Assembly (NCBI RefSeq): GCF_043757465.1
Contig: NZ_JAYVPL010000073.1
Span: 1 to 64,000 of the forward strand
Length of the DNA: 64,000 nt
From: Armatimonas sp043757465
Lineage (GTDB): Bacteria > Armatimonadota > Armatimonadia > Armatimonadales > Armatimonadaceae
Reading direction: 5' to 3'
Shown here: positions 1 to 9,035 of the stretch, piece by piece
How positions within the stretch are numbered: the first letter of the stretch is position 1
Layout: each line of letters starts with the position of its first letter
Made by a program: the position numbers and the translations under genes
The notes under the pieces: generated by a model
Databases searched by the model: none
The model's input: the letters and a program-made list of their open reading frames with translations, nothing else
Told to the model about the DNA's origin: nothing

Positions 1-82
1 CTTGTGCCGCGAGATCCGCGATGATCTTCCAGATGGCATCGGGATCTTCTCGGGTAAGTCTGTCAAATTCCTCTCGGTTCAT
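1..82 (-). CDS. IS66-like transposase, N-terminal fragment (cut by window edge)
   Basis: A minus-strand ATG at 82 opens a frame that runs off the window start. The 27 visible residues begin MNREEFDRLTREDPDAIWK. This acidic, leucine-poor opening resembles the first residues of IS66-family transposases, which precede their leucine-zipper-like coiled coil. The catalytic domain lies outside the window, so the family call rests on the N-terminus alone. The next gene on the plus strand appears to lack its normal 5' end, which would fit an insertion here. Confidence 0.35.
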   Translation of the reverse strand, partial: MNREEFDRLTREDPDAIWKIIADLAAQ

Positions 83-181
83 TCTTGGCTGGGAGTATAC
101 TGTAAGATAGGCACTCAGGCAAGACCTGAGCAGTTACTTCTGGTTTCCTACGAAGTGCTCTGCTAAAAGCGCGAGATTCGA

Positions 182-529
182 CTGCACACGGAGTTTCGGG
201 ATGTCGCGCTTATTACCGACCCTTACGAGTACACCGACGTGGTCTTTCATGGCGTCTTTGCCTACCACTTTCAGCAAGATACGCTGGTGAACATTATTTT
301 TGGTATTGAGGAAGTTGCGACTGCCAACATCCTGACCGACCATAAAGTGCTTTTCGACGCAGGCCGTCCCTACGGCTGGCCACAAATCGAAGGGAAGCTT
401 CAAGCAAATCTGGAAGCGTATCTTAGTGAGAACGAAGTGCGTGGCTTTGAAATCGCGTCGTCGTATGGGCTGGAAGGCTGGGTTCTGGCGCAGAGCATGG
501 AATTTATCGCCGTGACGCCTTTTTCGTAG
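182..529 (+). pseudogene. Conserved hypothetical protein, 5' end damaged or unclear
   Basis: The open frame reads LHTEFRDVALITDPYEYTDV at its start and contains ASSYGLEGWVLA near its end. That C-terminal pattern recalls a small family of uncharacterised planctomycete-type proteins of about 140 residues (recalled, not searched). No ATG is in frame. The first usual start is a GTG at 239, which would cut into the conserved part. The same frame continues upstream as SYEVLC and is then interrupted by TAA at 164-166. I read this as a gene with a damaged 5' end next to a transposase. A rare CTG start at 182 is the alternative. Confidence 0.4.
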
Positions 530-1139
530 GCTTGAAGGTGTCCCATGCCAACACTTTCTGGTTGTTCTCTGAGACGCGTTTCGCGTGACCATCGGCGAAG
601 GTGAAGTTTTGGCTGCCGCCATGCCGTTTCTGGGCGACCGTTGTGCCGTTGTCGCTCTCGAAAAAAAGTATGACTTCGGCGGGGTTCTCCAGCGCCTCTA
701 GCTTTTTCTTGCTGAGAGCTTTGTTCATCGCGTAGCTTGACCCCCGCTTCACCGACGGGCATTTGAGCGGTATTTTCAGATACGGTTTCAGCGCCACTTC
801 CCAGTGCGCCACAGGCGGGAAGGTGTCGTCGTAGTCTTGAGCATACTGCATCGCGGCCTCACCGAGCGATTTCATGACGGCGTGGCAGCCCGCACGTCGG
901 CCTGTTAGCTGTGCGCAGCCGACATGGAAGAGCCCCGCGAGTGTCAGCAGGACGTTGGTGAGCAGAAAGACCCAGACCACGATCAGTCCGAGCAGGAGCG
1001 GAGGATGTCGCTGCATCCGCCAGCGTTGTTGAATTTGGTAGGCCGCCACGCCAAATACCACAGCCAGAACCAAGGGAACCAGCCCAAGGCTTGTGTGGCT
1101 CAGTGCTCGTAGGAACGCGCCATCATCGGAAGTGCCCAT
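504..1139 (-). CDS. DUF1559-like (H-x9-DG) membrane protein
   Basis: About 211 residues with two hydrophobic segments near residues 15-33 and 46-68. A soluble C-terminal part carries DYDDTFPP and ends in the H-x9-DG signature (RHGGSQNFTFADGHAK), typical of the DUF1559 pseudopilin-like proteins abundant in Planctomycetes and Armatimonadota. It lacks the usual FTLIELLVVIA prepilin cleavage motif, so it is a variant anchored by ordinary helices. I chose the ATG at 1139 because TACAAT (minus strand, 1145-1150) lies 5 nt upstream, which fits a leaderless transcript. It overlaps the 3' end of the upstream haem-protein gene by 40 bp. Role unknown, probably envelope-associated. Confidence 0.7.
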   Translation of the reverse strand: MGTSDDGAFLRALSHTSLGLVPLVLAVVFGVAAYQIQQRWRMQRHPPLLLGLIVVWVFLLTNVLLTLAGLFHVGCAQLTGRRAGCHAVMKSLGEAAMQYAQDYDDTFPPVAHWEVALKPYLKIPLKCPSVKRGSSYAMNKALSKKKLEALENPAEVILFFESDNGTTVAQKRHGGSQNFTFADGHAKRVSENNQKVLAWDTFKPTKKASRR

Positions 1140-1894
1140 ACGCAATTGTATCGTGGAACGGGGAGGCAGCGATCCTTAGACCCGTCGTGCCCCATTGGGC
1201 ACGAGTTGCGGACGGCATAGACCATCACGCCGAGCGTGGCGTTTAGTTTGGCACCCGTGTGGCAGCTCAGGCACTCAGGTTTGGCAGCGAGAACGGGACG
1301 CATCAGAACCGTCCACTCGCCTTGCTGCGTGCGCTTCTCTTTGCCTGAAAGTAGCGTCTGTATCTCGTCTTGTGCGGTTTTTTCGAGTGCCTCAAAATCC
1401 AGCCGGTTGGTTTTAAGGAGCTTCTCCGTGTTCTCGGTCATCATGACATGATCCCAGTCTTTGACAAGCTGATTCTGGTTGAAATAGAGTAGCTCTAGTC
1501 GCTCTGAGGCATGGGTTCGGTTGGGCTTGGGGGCACCGTGGAAAAGACCGATGGCGTAGTCACGGCCTGTGGCGTTGATATTGGCGAGCTGGGTTTTCTC
1601 CGCGTCGCTATCCACTTTTAGCTGGACGATTCCGGCGTGCTTGCGGTAGACAATGCGAATCGCGCCGAAGTTTTTATCACGTAGGATCTCAAAGCGGGGC
1701 TGGACATAGGCATCCAGTGCCTCCGCGACTTGCGTTGCGGAGTCGAGCTTTTGCGTGGGCGGCACCGACGAGCGCAGCACCTCGCCGGGCAGCTCGTAGA
1801 GGGCTTTGTCGAGGGCCATCTTGCCCACACAGCCCGCAATGAGCAGAATCGGCACTCCGACACAGCCAAAGAGAAATCGTTGCCCGATAGCCAT
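1100..1894 (-). CDS. Haem-binding lipoprotein, DUF3365 (Tll0287)-like
   Basis: 264 residues with an N-terminal hydrophobic stretch ending in LIAGC at residue 22, a plausible lipobox. The single c-type haem motif CLSCH lies at residue 208, followed by TGAKLNATLGVMVYAV, the usual ending of DUF3365/Tll0287-like sensor proteins that hold one haem outside the membrane. The following 35 residues, rich in Cys and Pro, are not typical of the family and lie over the next gene's promoter and start. A late frameshift that extended the frame is possible. A TAAAAT box 5 nt before the ATG supports the start. Function unknown; redox sensing or electron transfer is an inference. Confidence 0.65.
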   Translation of the reverse strand: MAIGQRFLFGCVGVPILLIAGCVGKMALDKALYELPGEVLRSSVPPTQKLDSATQVAEALDAYVQPRFEILRDKNFGAIRIVYRKHAGIVQLKVDSDAEKTQLANINATGRDYAIGLFHGAPKPNRTHASERLELLYFNQNQLVKDWDHVMMTENTEKLLKTNRLDFEALEKTAQDEIQTLLSGKEKRTQQGEWTVLMRPVLAAKPECLSCHTGAKLNATLGVMVYAVRNSCPMGHDGSKDRCLPVPRYNCVWALPMMARSYEH

Positions 1895-1909
1895 GGGTTA
1901 TTTTATCCC

Positions 1910-2806
1910 CTATTTGGGAGGCTGGCTGGTGAGCTGGACGAGAGTTTCGAGGACGCGGGTGCGGCGCACAGGGTCGAGGATCAGAAAACGATCTCGCCCG
2001 CCGTTTTTGGGAGTAAAGCGCGTGAAGCCGTCGCCTTCGACGGTGACCTGGCCGTGGGGCGAGAGGGCGAAGTAGTCGCGGTCGGGCTGGGCGGCGTAGA
2101 GGCAGCTTGCCAGATCCCAGCAGGGGCGCTCCTCACCGGGCTGACAGTAGACTTTGTAGGCCAGCGGGATCGGGTGGGCGGGAACATAGCCAAAATCTTG
2201 CTCGATGCTCTTGAGCGGGTAGCGCAGGGCGTCACCGATCTCAAAGCCACCCCAGATAATAGACGTGGGCCAGTCTTTGGCGAGCTTCTGGGCGGCGGGA
2301 ATGTCTTGCGTCACGTTGTACTCGCAGAAGTGATTGTTGCTCTCCACCGTTGCAAACGCGCCCGCCATGATCGAGAGCACCTTGACTTTCTTCAAGACCA
2401 AGTCACGGTCTTTGGGATCGTCGAGCAGCTTGGCGAGGTTGGAGAAAAAGCCCACTTGTGCAATCGCGACAGAGCCGTCGGGTTGGGCTTGGAGGGTCTT
2501 GCGGATCAAGTCCACGGCATCGGGGGCTTTGTCCGGGTTGATGCGGTGGGGGAACTTCTCCGCCACGCGCAGGTAGGCGCTCGGATCGGCGGGCTTGCCG
2601 TCGCGCTTCACTCCGATGGGAATCTCGGGGCGGCCATAGAACGTATTGACCGCATCGGTGTAGCGAGCCGACCACGGGTCCACGCGGGTGAGAGTGACGG
2701 CGAGAATCTTGCACGCCCCCCGGCTCTGCAAGCTGTGGAGAACGGCGAGGGCAAGGGCATCGTCCACGTCGTTGCCCATGTCAGTGTCAAAGATAATTGA
2801 GGTCAT
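1910..2806 (-). CDS. Inosine-uridine type nucleoside hydrolase
   Basis: About 298 residues from MTSIIFDTDMGNDVDDALAL. The DTDxGNDVDDALAL opening is the calcium- and ribose-binding signature of the IU-nucleoside hydrolase family, which hydrolyses the N-glycosidic bond of nucleosides for base salvage. A mid-protein AQVGFFSNLAKLL segment also fits. A longer frame exists upstream to 2854, but it would put 16 non-conserved residues, partly encoded by a palindrome, before the signature. Plant-type or environmental members of this family act on varied ribonucleosides, so substrate preference cannot be read from sequence. Confidence 0.85.
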   Translation of the reverse strand: MTSIIFDTDMGNDVDDALALAVLHSLQSRGACKILAVTLTRVDPWSARYTDAVNTFYGRPEIPIGVKRDGKPADPSAYLRVAEKFPHRINPDKAPDAVDLIRKTLQAQPDGSVAIAQVGFFSNLAKLLDDPKDRDLVLKKVKVLSIMAGAFATVESNNHFCEYNVTQDIPAAQKLAKDWPTSIIWGGFEIGDALRYPLKSIEQDFGYVPAHPIPLAYKVYCQPGEERPCWDLASCLYAAQPDRDYFALSPHGQVTVEGDGFTRFTPKNGGRDRFLILDPVRRTRVLETLVQLTSQPPK

Positions 2807-2838
2807 ATTGAGTCTATTCTCTATTTTTATCGCCCCGG

Positions 2839-2872
2839 TGGGTTTCGCCCCCATGAACGGGGGCGAAACCCA
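2839..2872. terminator. Perfect 14-bp inverted repeat after the GT9 gene
   Basis: TGGGTTTCGCCCCC at 2839-2852 is exactly complementary to 2859-2872, with a 6-nt loop. It begins right after the GT9 stop codon on the minus strand. There is no T tract on either side, so it is either a non-canonical terminator, an mRNA 3'-end stabiliser, or part of the upstream leader of the nucleoside hydrolase gene. Confidence 0.45.
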
Positions 2873-3847
2873 TCAGAGCGAGTGTCCAACGAGCTCCTGT
2901 GCGGCTTGTTCTACCCGATCCGGTGTGATCGCGTCGAGTCCGGCGCGAATGGCATCATCGGTGACTTTTATGCCAGGAGGCACATGGGATGCGAGGCTTC
3001 GGTGGCGCGGGCCGTCGTAGTGCCAGCGGGCGTACTTGGTGGGGCCGAAGATTCCCACGGTAGGTAGCCCAACTCCTGCGGCAAGATGCAAGAGGCCGCC
3101 ATCGTTGCCTATCCATAGCTCGCAGCAGGAGATGAGCGCCATGGCCTCGCGTAGCTTGGTCTGTCCAGCGAGCATCAGCGGCGTGTGGGTCATCTGCGCC
3201 GCCACGGCGTCGGCGGCCTTACGCTCTGTGTCGGTGCCAAAGAGAACCACCCGCGCACCGTATTTCTCACTCAGCCGATCCCCGACAAGCGCATAGTGCT
3301 CGGCTTTCCACTCCCGAACATAGGGGTCGTTGGCTCCGGGCTGCATCCCAATAAAGCGCTCTCCTTCACTAGCTAACCGTGCTGTTGCAGCGGCTTTTTC
3401 GTCATCACGCACCCAGAGAATCGGCGACGGATCGTAGGTTCCGAGTGCAATAGCTTGCAGCAAGTCTAAGTAGGCGACAATCTCGCGCTTATCCCAGAGA
3501 TACGGGACGCGGTGCGTGAGCAGAAAGCCTCGCCCCTCGGCGTTGAAGCCCACGCGCTGCTTCGCGCCGCACGCCACGCCGAGCATTCCGGCACGAAAAG
3601 AGCGGTCTACGAGAAAGCAGATATCAGGCTTGGCGAGTTTTTGGGCGAGTGTGAGCAGTCCATCGTCTTTTTTGTAGGCGATAAGCGAGTCCGTGTAGGG
3701 GCAATTTTCCAGAAGCTGAATCGCCGCCGCGCCTGCCGCCAGAGTCACGTGGCTGTCCGGGTAGGCTTGCTTGATGCCCCGCAGGAGCGGCGTGGCAATG
3801 AGCGTGTCGCCCATGTACTTGTGCTTGGTGACAACGACAATGCGCAT
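2873..3847 (-). CDS. Glycosyltransferase family 9 (heptosyltransferase-like)
   Basis: 324 residues beginning MRIVVVTKHKYMGDTLIATP, the N-terminal G-D-x-L/I-x-x-x-P fold seen in ADP-heptose:LPS heptosyltransferases. The C-terminal half carries IGNDGGLLHLAAGVGLPTVGIFG (in pieces: GNDGGLLHLAAG, PTVGIFGPT), the nucleotide-sugar binding region of GT9. These enzymes work on the cytoplasmic face and add sugars to lipid-linked cores. A TAGAAT box lies 5 nt before the ATG. An ABC exporter gene ends 4 bp upstream on the same strand, so the two may be co-transcribed and act in one envelope pathway. Donor sugar unknown. Confidence 0.85.
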   Translation of the reverse strand: MRIVVVTKHKYMGDTLIATPLLRGIKQAYPDSHVTLAAGAAAIQLLENCPYTDSLIAYKKDDGLLTLAQKLAKPDICFLVDRSFRAGMLGVACGAKQRVGFNAEGRGFLLTHRVPYLWDKREIVAYLDLLQAIALGTYDPSPILWVRDDEKAAATARLASEGERFIGMQPGANDPYVREWKAEHYALVGDRLSEKYGARVVLFGTDTERKAADAVAAQMTHTPLMLAGQTKLREAMALISCCELWIGNDGGLLHLAAGVGLPTVGIFGPTKYARWHYDGPRHRSLASHVPPGIKVTDDAIRAGLDAITPDRVEQAAQELVGHSL

Positions 3848-3850
3848 GGC

Positions 3851-5650
3851 CTATTCTACCGTGAACTGTGCGGCGTGGAGCTGGGCGTAGACCCCGTTTT
3901 TCTCTAAAAGCTCGGTGTGGGTGCCGCGCTCGACGATCTTTCCAGCCTCCATCACGAGAATCAAATCAGCGGCGAGAATGGTCGAGAGGCGGTGGGCGAT
4001 GGCAAAGGTCGTGCGGCCTTTGGACAGCCCGGTGAGGGCATCCTGGATCAGGCGCTCACTCTGGGTGTCCAGTGCGCTTGTGGCTTCATCCAAAATCAGA
4101 ATCTGTGGGTTCTTGAGGATGGCGCGGGCGATGGCGATGCGCTGCTTCTCCCCGCCCGAGAGCTTGTAGCCACGCTCCCCGACAACGGTATCGTAGCCCG
4201 CCGGGAGGCTGGCGATGTGCTCATGAATCGCGGCGGCCTGCGCGGCGGCAATGAGCTGTTCATCGGTGGCGTCGGGGCGACCATATCTTAAGTTTTCGCG
4301 GATGGTGTCGTGGACCAGGTAGGTTTCCTGTGTCACCACCCCGATAGCTTGCCCCAGTGTTGCCAGCGGGAGACGCTTGATCTCGTGGCCGTCTATGCGA
4401 ACGGTGCCCGAGTCGGCGTCGTAGAGGCGCGGGATCAGATAGGTCATGGTGGTTTTGCCCGAGCCGCTGTGTCCGACCAGCGCGATAAGCTGGCCCGGCT
4501 GGGCGGTGAACGTAATCTCGGAGAGCGTCTGCTTGTCGTCGTAGGCGAACGAGACACTCTCGAAGCGCACCTCCCCACGAACCTCCGAGGCCGCGAGTGC
4601 GATGGCGTCTTTGGGATCGGGGTTCTGAATCTCTTGCTTCAGGTTCATGTACTCAAAGATGCGCTCAAAGAGCCCCATTGCGGTGAGCACTTCGACTTGC
4701 ACATTGAAGAGGCTGGTGAGCGGGAAGAAAAGCCGCCCCTGGAGCGCCGTGAACGCGACGATTAGCCCCACGGTGAGCTTCTCGCCGTGGGCCATAAAGT
4801 AACCCGCCAGCCAGTAGACCAGTGCGGGCGTGAGAGAGAACGTCAGGGGAATCAGGCTGAAAAAGATCCGCATGATCGTGGACTGCATGATTTGCGTGGC
4901 CGTGAGCGCCTCGTTCTCTTTGGCAAATTTTGCCAGTGTCCGCACCTGCTGCCCGCTTGTCTTGGTGAGAAGCACGCCCGAAACAGAGAGGGTTTCCTGC
5001 ATCGTCGCCGAGAGATCCGCGTTCTGCCCCGCCGAGATTTTGCGCATCTCGCCCATCTTCATCCCGAGCTTGGCCGAGACAATAGCAAAGATCGGCAGAA
5101 TGCTCAGCGCTAAAAGGGTGAGTCGCCAGTCCAGTGCGATCATGACGATGAGCGTGGAAATGACGACGGTGATGTTATTGAGGAAGTTGGCGATCGTGTC
5201 CGAGAGCACGCCCTGAACCCCACCCACATCGGAGATGAGGCGTGATTGAATCTCGCCCGTGCGCGTGCTCGTGAAGAAGCGCAGGCTCATGCCCTGCAAG
5301 TGGTCGAAGAGATTGAGCCGCAGATCGCGCATGATCTTCTGGCCCACCAGCACCGAGAGATACCCAAACCAGAGGGAGAAGCCGCTGGATGCAATGGTGG
5401 TAAGGAGCGTGAGGAGCGTGTAGTGCGTCACGACCTCAAAGTCTTTCTTCCCAAATCCTTCATCTACGATAGTCCGTAGATACGCTGGCGGGAGTAGCCC
5501 CACTCCTGCGGAGACCAAAACAAGCACACAAATAAACGCAAGCTGGCTACGGTACGGAACAAAAATCCCGAATACCCGCTTGATCGTCTCCGGATTTGGC
5601 TTCTTCGGCGCTCCGCCCGCCCCGCCCGGCCCCCCCATGCGAAAACCCAT
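3851..5650 (-). CDS. ABC exporter, fused permease and ATPase (MsbA-like)
   Basis: About 599 residues. A Gly/Pro-rich leader (MGFRMGGPGGAGG) is followed by a six-helix type 1 ABC exporter domain and a nucleotide-binding domain. The ATPase shows Walker A GHSGSGKTT, signature LSGGEKQRIAIARA, Walker B ILILDEATSALD and the switch His in IAHRLST. It should dimerise in the cytoplasmic membrane and export a lipid, glycolipid or drug. I chose the ATG at 5650 over an in-frame one at 5692 because TACAAT (5657-5662, minus) is 6 nt upstream. The longer frame would overlap the divergent gene's start. GT9 lies directly downstream. Confidence 0.87.
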   Translation of the reverse strand: MGFRMGGPGGAGGAPKKPNPETIKRVFGIFVPYRSQLAFICVLVLVSAGVGLLPPAYLRTIVDEGFGKKDFEVVTHYTLLTLLTTIASSGFSLWFGYLSVLVGQKIMRDLRLNLFDHLQGMSLRFFTSTRTGEIQSRLISDVGGVQGVLSDTIANFLNNITVVISTLIVMIALDWRLTLLALSILPIFAIVSAKLGMKMGEMRKISAGQNADLSATMQETLSVSGVLLTKTSGQQVRTLAKFAKENEALTATQIMQSTIMRIFFSLIPLTFSLTPALVYWLAGYFMAHGEKLTVGLIVAFTALQGRLFFPLTSLFNVQVEVLTAMGLFERIFEYMNLKQEIQNPDPKDAIALAASEVRGEVRFESVSFAYDDKQTLSEITFTAQPGQLIALVGHSGSGKTTMTYLIPRLYDADSGTVRIDGHEIKRLPLATLGQAIGVVTQETYLVHDTIRENLRYGRPDATDEQLIAAAQAAAIHEHIASLPAGYDTVVGERGYKLSGGEKQRIAIARAILKNPQILILDEATSALDTQSERLIQDALTGLSKGRTTFAIAHRLSTILAADLILVMEAGKIVERGTHTELLEKNGVYAQLHAAQFTVE

Positions 5651-5656
5651 GTGGGG

Positions 5657-5678
5657 ATTGTACCGTAACTGATAAAAT
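5657..5678. promoter_or_regulatory. Divergent -10 boxes between the ABC exporter and FG-GAP genes
   Basis: Minus strand: TACAAT at 5657-5662, 6 nt from ATG 5650. Plus strand: TAAAAT at 5673-5678, 8 nt from ATG 5687. Only 36 bp separate the two starts, so both transcripts would be nearly or fully leaderless, and the two polymerases would compete for overlapping sites. Confidence 0.5.
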
Positions 5679-5686
5679 GTCCTGAT

Positions 5687-7327
5687 ATGCACCTACGCCG
5701 CCATCGCTTACTCACCGCCCTTTCTTTCCTTACCCTGGCTTCGGGCTGCCAGAAGCCCCTGGCTCCGGCTCAGCCCGCTGCTCCGCCGTCCGGCGTTCGT
5801 TTTGCTGAAGTCGCGGAGGCATCCGGGGTGAAGTACACCTGGACTGCCCCGGGAAAGCGTCCTCTGACAATCCTTCAGACCATTGGCAATGGGTGCGCCT
5901 TTCTGGACTTTAATAACGATGGCAACTTAGATATCCTGCTGGTGGGCCCAAAGCCTGCACTGTTTCAGGGCGACGGCAAAGGGCACTTCACGGAGGTGAC
6001 GGCCTCGGTCTTAGGGAGCTTGTCGGGCTACTTTCTGGGCTGCGCGGTGGGCGACTACGACGGCGACGGCTTCCCGGATCTCTACCTCTCTGGCTACCGT
6101 GAGGGACGCTTGCTGCACAATGAGTCGGGAAAGCGCTTCGCAGATGTCACCGCGCTCTCGGGACTAAAACCCCAGCCCTGGGGGACTTCCTGCGGGTTTG
6201 CCGATCTCAATGGGGATGGGAAGCTGGATCTGTATATCGCCAACTATGCGCAGTTCAGCACGACGACGCAGCCGCAGCTCTGCAAGTTCCGCACGGAGAA
6301 GCACGGTGAGGTGCTCAGCTCCTGCGGCCCCACGCGCTATATCGGGCTACGCGGCACCCTCTGGCAAAGCAATGGCAAGACTTTTACGGATGTCTCGCAG
6401 GCATCGGGCTTTAGCACGCAGAACGGGCGCGGGCTCGGGGTGGCGTTTGCTGATATTACGGGCAAGGGGCTGACCAGTGTGGCGCTCGCCAACGATGAGG
6501 CACCCGGGGACCTGTTCTGTGCTCGTGGCGGTGGCAAGTTCGAGAACACAGGGCAGGCATCGGGCGTGGCGACGGACTCTGAGGGGAAAGTTCATGGGGG
6601 AATGGGCATTGACTGGGGCGACTACGACAACGACGGCAAGCTCGATCTTTTTGTGGCCACTTTCCGCAACGAAGTGAAAAATCTCTACCACAACGACGGC
6701 GACGAGGCGTTCAGCGACAAGAGCAACGCCGTTGGGATCGGGCAAGCGGCGCTGCCGTATGTTGCGTTTGGCTGCAAGTTTTTAGATGCGGACAACGACG
6801 GCTGGCTGGATCTGATTATTACCAACGGCCATGTGCAGGACAATATCGAGCTGATCGAGGACACGACCTACCGCCAGAAGACGCTTTTTTTGCACAATCA
6901 GAAAGGAAATTTTACCGATGCCGGAGCCACCTCGGGTATCGGCAATCTTGCGCCGATTGTGGGCCGTGGCCTAGCAGTAGGCGACTTTGACAACGACGGT
7001 CGCGTGGACGCGCTGATTGTGGACAGTGAGGGCAAGCCGCTTCTCTTACACAACGAGAGCACCCCGCAGGGTTGGGTTGGCTTTGACTGTGGGGGGCGCT
7101 ACGGTGCGGTACTTACTCTGAAGCTTGCCGATGGACAAACCCGTGTGCGTCAGTGCCAGAGTGCGGGTTCCTATCTCTCCGCCTCCGACTCCCGTGTGCA
7201 CTTTGGGCTAGGCACGGGGCAAGCCCAGAGTCTTACTGTGCGCTGGCCGTCGGGCAAGAGTGAGACCTGGAAAGGCTTTCCCACGGGGCGCTACCTAACC
7301 CTCGCGCCCGGCCAGTCGCCGCGCTAG
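5687..7327 (+). CDS. FG-GAP/VCBS repeat lipoprotein with ASPIC/UnbV domain
   Basis: 546 residues. A signal peptide ends in the lipobox LASGC, so the mature protein is probably lipid-anchored outside the cytoplasm. The body has at least six calcium-binding FG-GAP/VCBS blades of the D-x-D-x-D-G type (for example DFNNDGNLDI, DYDGDGFPDL, DLNGDGKLDL, DYDNDGKLDL, DADNDGWLDL, DFDNDGRVDA), giving a beta-propeller. The last 90 residues (QSAGSYLSASDSRVHFGLG, then VRWPSGKSETW) form an ASPIC/UnbV domain, as in CRTAC1-like proteins. Function in bacteria is poorly known; adhesion or carbohydrate contact is inferred. The convergent TPR gene overlaps it by 4 bp, a pairing common for ASPIC/UnbV proteins. Confidence 0.85.
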   Translation: MHLRRHRLLTALSFLTLASGCQKPLAPAQPAAPPSGVRFAEVAEASGVKYTWTAPGKRPLTILQTIGNGCAFLDFNNDGNLDILLVGPKPALFQGDGKGHFTEVTASVLGSLSGYFLGCAVGDYDGDGFPDLYLSGYREGRLLHNESGKRFADVTALSGLKPQPWGTSCGFADLNGDGKLDLYIANYAQFSTTTQPQLCKFRTEKHGEVLSSCGPTRYIGLRGTLWQSNGKTFTDVSQASGFSTQNGRGLGVAFADITGKGLTSVALANDEAPGDLFCARGGGKFENTGQASGVATDSEGKVHGGMGIDWGDYDNDGKLDLFVATFRNEVKNLYHNDGDEAFSDKSNAVGIGQAALPYVAFGCKFLDADNDGWLDLIITNGHVQDNIELIEDTTYRQKTLFLHNQKGNFTDAGATSGIGNLAPIVGRGLAVGDFDNDGRVDALIVDSEGKPLLLHNESTPQGWVGFDCGGRYGAVLTLKLADGQTRVRQCQSAGSYLSASDSRVHFGLGTGQAQSLTVRWPSGKSETWKGFPTGRYLTLAPGQSPR

Positions 7328-9012
7328 GGTTTTTTCGAGGTGTCCACCGCCGCCGTCTCGCGCATCGTGGCGTCCATGAGCGCCTGAAGGCCGCGTGCTG
7401 CCTGCTCGGGGTGAGTCTTGAGCATCTGGATCATGCCGTCTTGCTGACGTGCCTTCTCCAGCTCCCCGGTCTGTCGGTAGAGCTGAGAGAGCTTCTGGTG
7501 GATGGCGCTGTCTGCCGGGTGTGCCAGCTCCTGCTCAACCAGCCGCCGGATTTCGTCCTCGACACGAGAGACCTCGGTGGCGATTGCCTGCACTTCCTTG
7601 GCTTTCTCCGGCTTGCCAATCTTGCGATAGGCTTGTGCCATGAGCCGTAGCGCACTGATATCGCGCGGCTTCGCTTCAAGAACTTCCGTGAGCAAGATCC
7701 CCGCATCGGCAGCTTGTTTGGCATCGTTTTTATCGAGCAAAATCTGGGCGAGGGCCTGCTTGGCGGTGAGGGCATCCGGCTCCAGTTGGATCGAGAGGCG
7801 CAGGTGCTTCTCCGCCTCGGCGACGCGGGCGGGGGTACTCTGCTGCGTGGTCAGATGGTAGCCCAGCATGTAGTGCGCCTGGGCATCGCGGGGAACAGCG
7901 GCAAGGCGGCGGCGCAGCAGGGCCTCAGACTCGGCGGGCTTGTAGTTGGCGCGGTAGGCATCGGCCATCGGAGTGAGGAAATCGGTGCGCTCGGGGTCAA
8001 GCTGGGCCGCTTTCTGGTACGCCGCCAGGGAGAGATCGTAGCGCAGGCCCTGATAGAAGTACGCCTTGCCCAGTGCGATCCAGACCTCGATATTGCTCGG
8101 GGCCTGCTTGACCGCTTTCTCCAGGTTCTCCAGAGCGAGCCGGTGGAGCTTTTTCTCCGTCGCTGCCCGCCCCAGCCCCACCACTGCGGGGAGCCAGTCC
8201 GGGCGCTTGGCAAGTATTTTTTTGTACTGGAGCGCCGCTTTCACCGCTGCGCCGCCCGCTAGCAAGACATCGGCGTAGACGCGCTGCGCCTCAAGGGAGT
8301 CCGGGGCAAGAGACTGTGCTTTTTGTGCCGCCCGCTCTGCATCCTGGTAGCGCCCGTTGCGCCGGAGCGCTTCGGCCCAGAGAAGCTGCGCCTCTAGGGA
8401 GTCCGGGTTGGCACGGGCGAGCCGCTCACGGTAGGAGAAGCCGCTGTGCGCACGGTCGCGGCGCGCCTTGCCATCGGAGTAGCTATTGAGATAGCTCCCC
8501 TGTGAGTAGCGCTGAGTAACTTCACCGGGGCCTTGGGGGCAGAGCGCCTTGGCAATGTCAAGGTCCGTGGCACCCTTGGGAAGCGCTTCGGCACGCTTGA
8601 GGGCTTCGGCAACCGAGGCGGTGTTGCTGGCGCCGCCTTTTTGCGCCTCTTCGAGAACGGCACGCGCGGCAGGGCGCTGGCCGGAGGCCGTCAGACACGC
8701 GGCCCATGTCCGCCAGAGCAGCTCGTCGCGCATTCCGGTCTGAATGGCTAGGGAGAGAGCCTCCGCGGCTTCGGCGAAGCGGTTGATCTCCGCGAGCCGC
8801 GCCCCCAGGAGCGCCAGTGCCTGCCCATCTTTGGGCGATTTCAGGGTGTAGCGCTCCAGCTCATCAAGATACGACTCGCGGAGCCAGGTGGCGTGGTTGG
8901 CCTGGACGACCGAGCGTACTCCCAGGCCGAGCAGGGAAAAAGCAAGGGCCGCACCGAGCCAACGGAGTCGTTGACGCGCTGCGGCCTGAGAACGGGTACG
9001 GTGTGCGGGCAT
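7324..9012 (-). CDS. Membrane-anchored TPR protein
   Basis: 562 residues: a basic N-terminus, one membrane helix near residues 15-35 (LRWLGAALAFSLLGLGVRSV), then roughly ten tetratricopeptide repeats with the usual A-x-x-x-L-x-x-x-L spacing (for example LLWAEALRRNGRYQDAERAA). It should be a bitopic scaffold with TPRs outside or at the membrane. Convergent with, and overlapping, the ASPIC/UnbV gene, so the two may work together. TATACT lies 9 nt before the ATG. No enzymatic motif seen. Confidence 0.8.
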   Translation of the reverse strand: MPAHRTRSQAAARQRLRWLGAALAFSLLGLGVRSVVQANHATWLRESYLDELERYTLKSPKDGQALALLGARLAEINRFAEAAEALSLAIQTGMRDELLWRTWAACLTASGQRPAARAVLEEAQKGGASNTASVAEALKRAEALPKGATDLDIAKALCPQGPGEVTQRYSQGSYLNSYSDGKARRDRAHSGFSYRERLARANPDSLEAQLLWAEALRRNGRYQDAERAAQKAQSLAPDSLEAQRVYADVLLAGGAAVKAALQYKKILAKRPDWLPAVVGLGRAATEKKLHRLALENLEKAVKQAPSNIEVWIALGKAYFYQGLRYDLSLAAYQKAAQLDPERTDFLTPMADAYRANYKPAESEALLRRRLAAVPRDAQAHYMLGYHLTTQQSTPARVAEAEKHLRLSIQLEPDALTAKQALAQILLDKNDAKQAADAGILLTEVLEAKPRDISALRLMAQAYRKIGKPEKAKEVQAIATEVSRVEDEIRRLVEQELAHPADSAIHQKLSQLYRQTGELEKARQQDGMIQMLKTHPEQAARGLQALMDATMRETAAVDTSKKP

Positions 9013-9035
9013 ACTTGCCAGAGTATACCGAAAAC

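Noticed and set aside
1730..2800. Long plus-strand frame (about 356 codons) opposite the nucleoside hydrolase
   Set aside because: It is antisense to a gene with clear catalytic motifs; high GC opens long shadow frames. No domain is recognisable.
2839..2872. Classical Rho-independent terminator call
   Set aside because: The stem is perfect but there is no T tract on either strand, so only a hairpin with uncertain role is reported.
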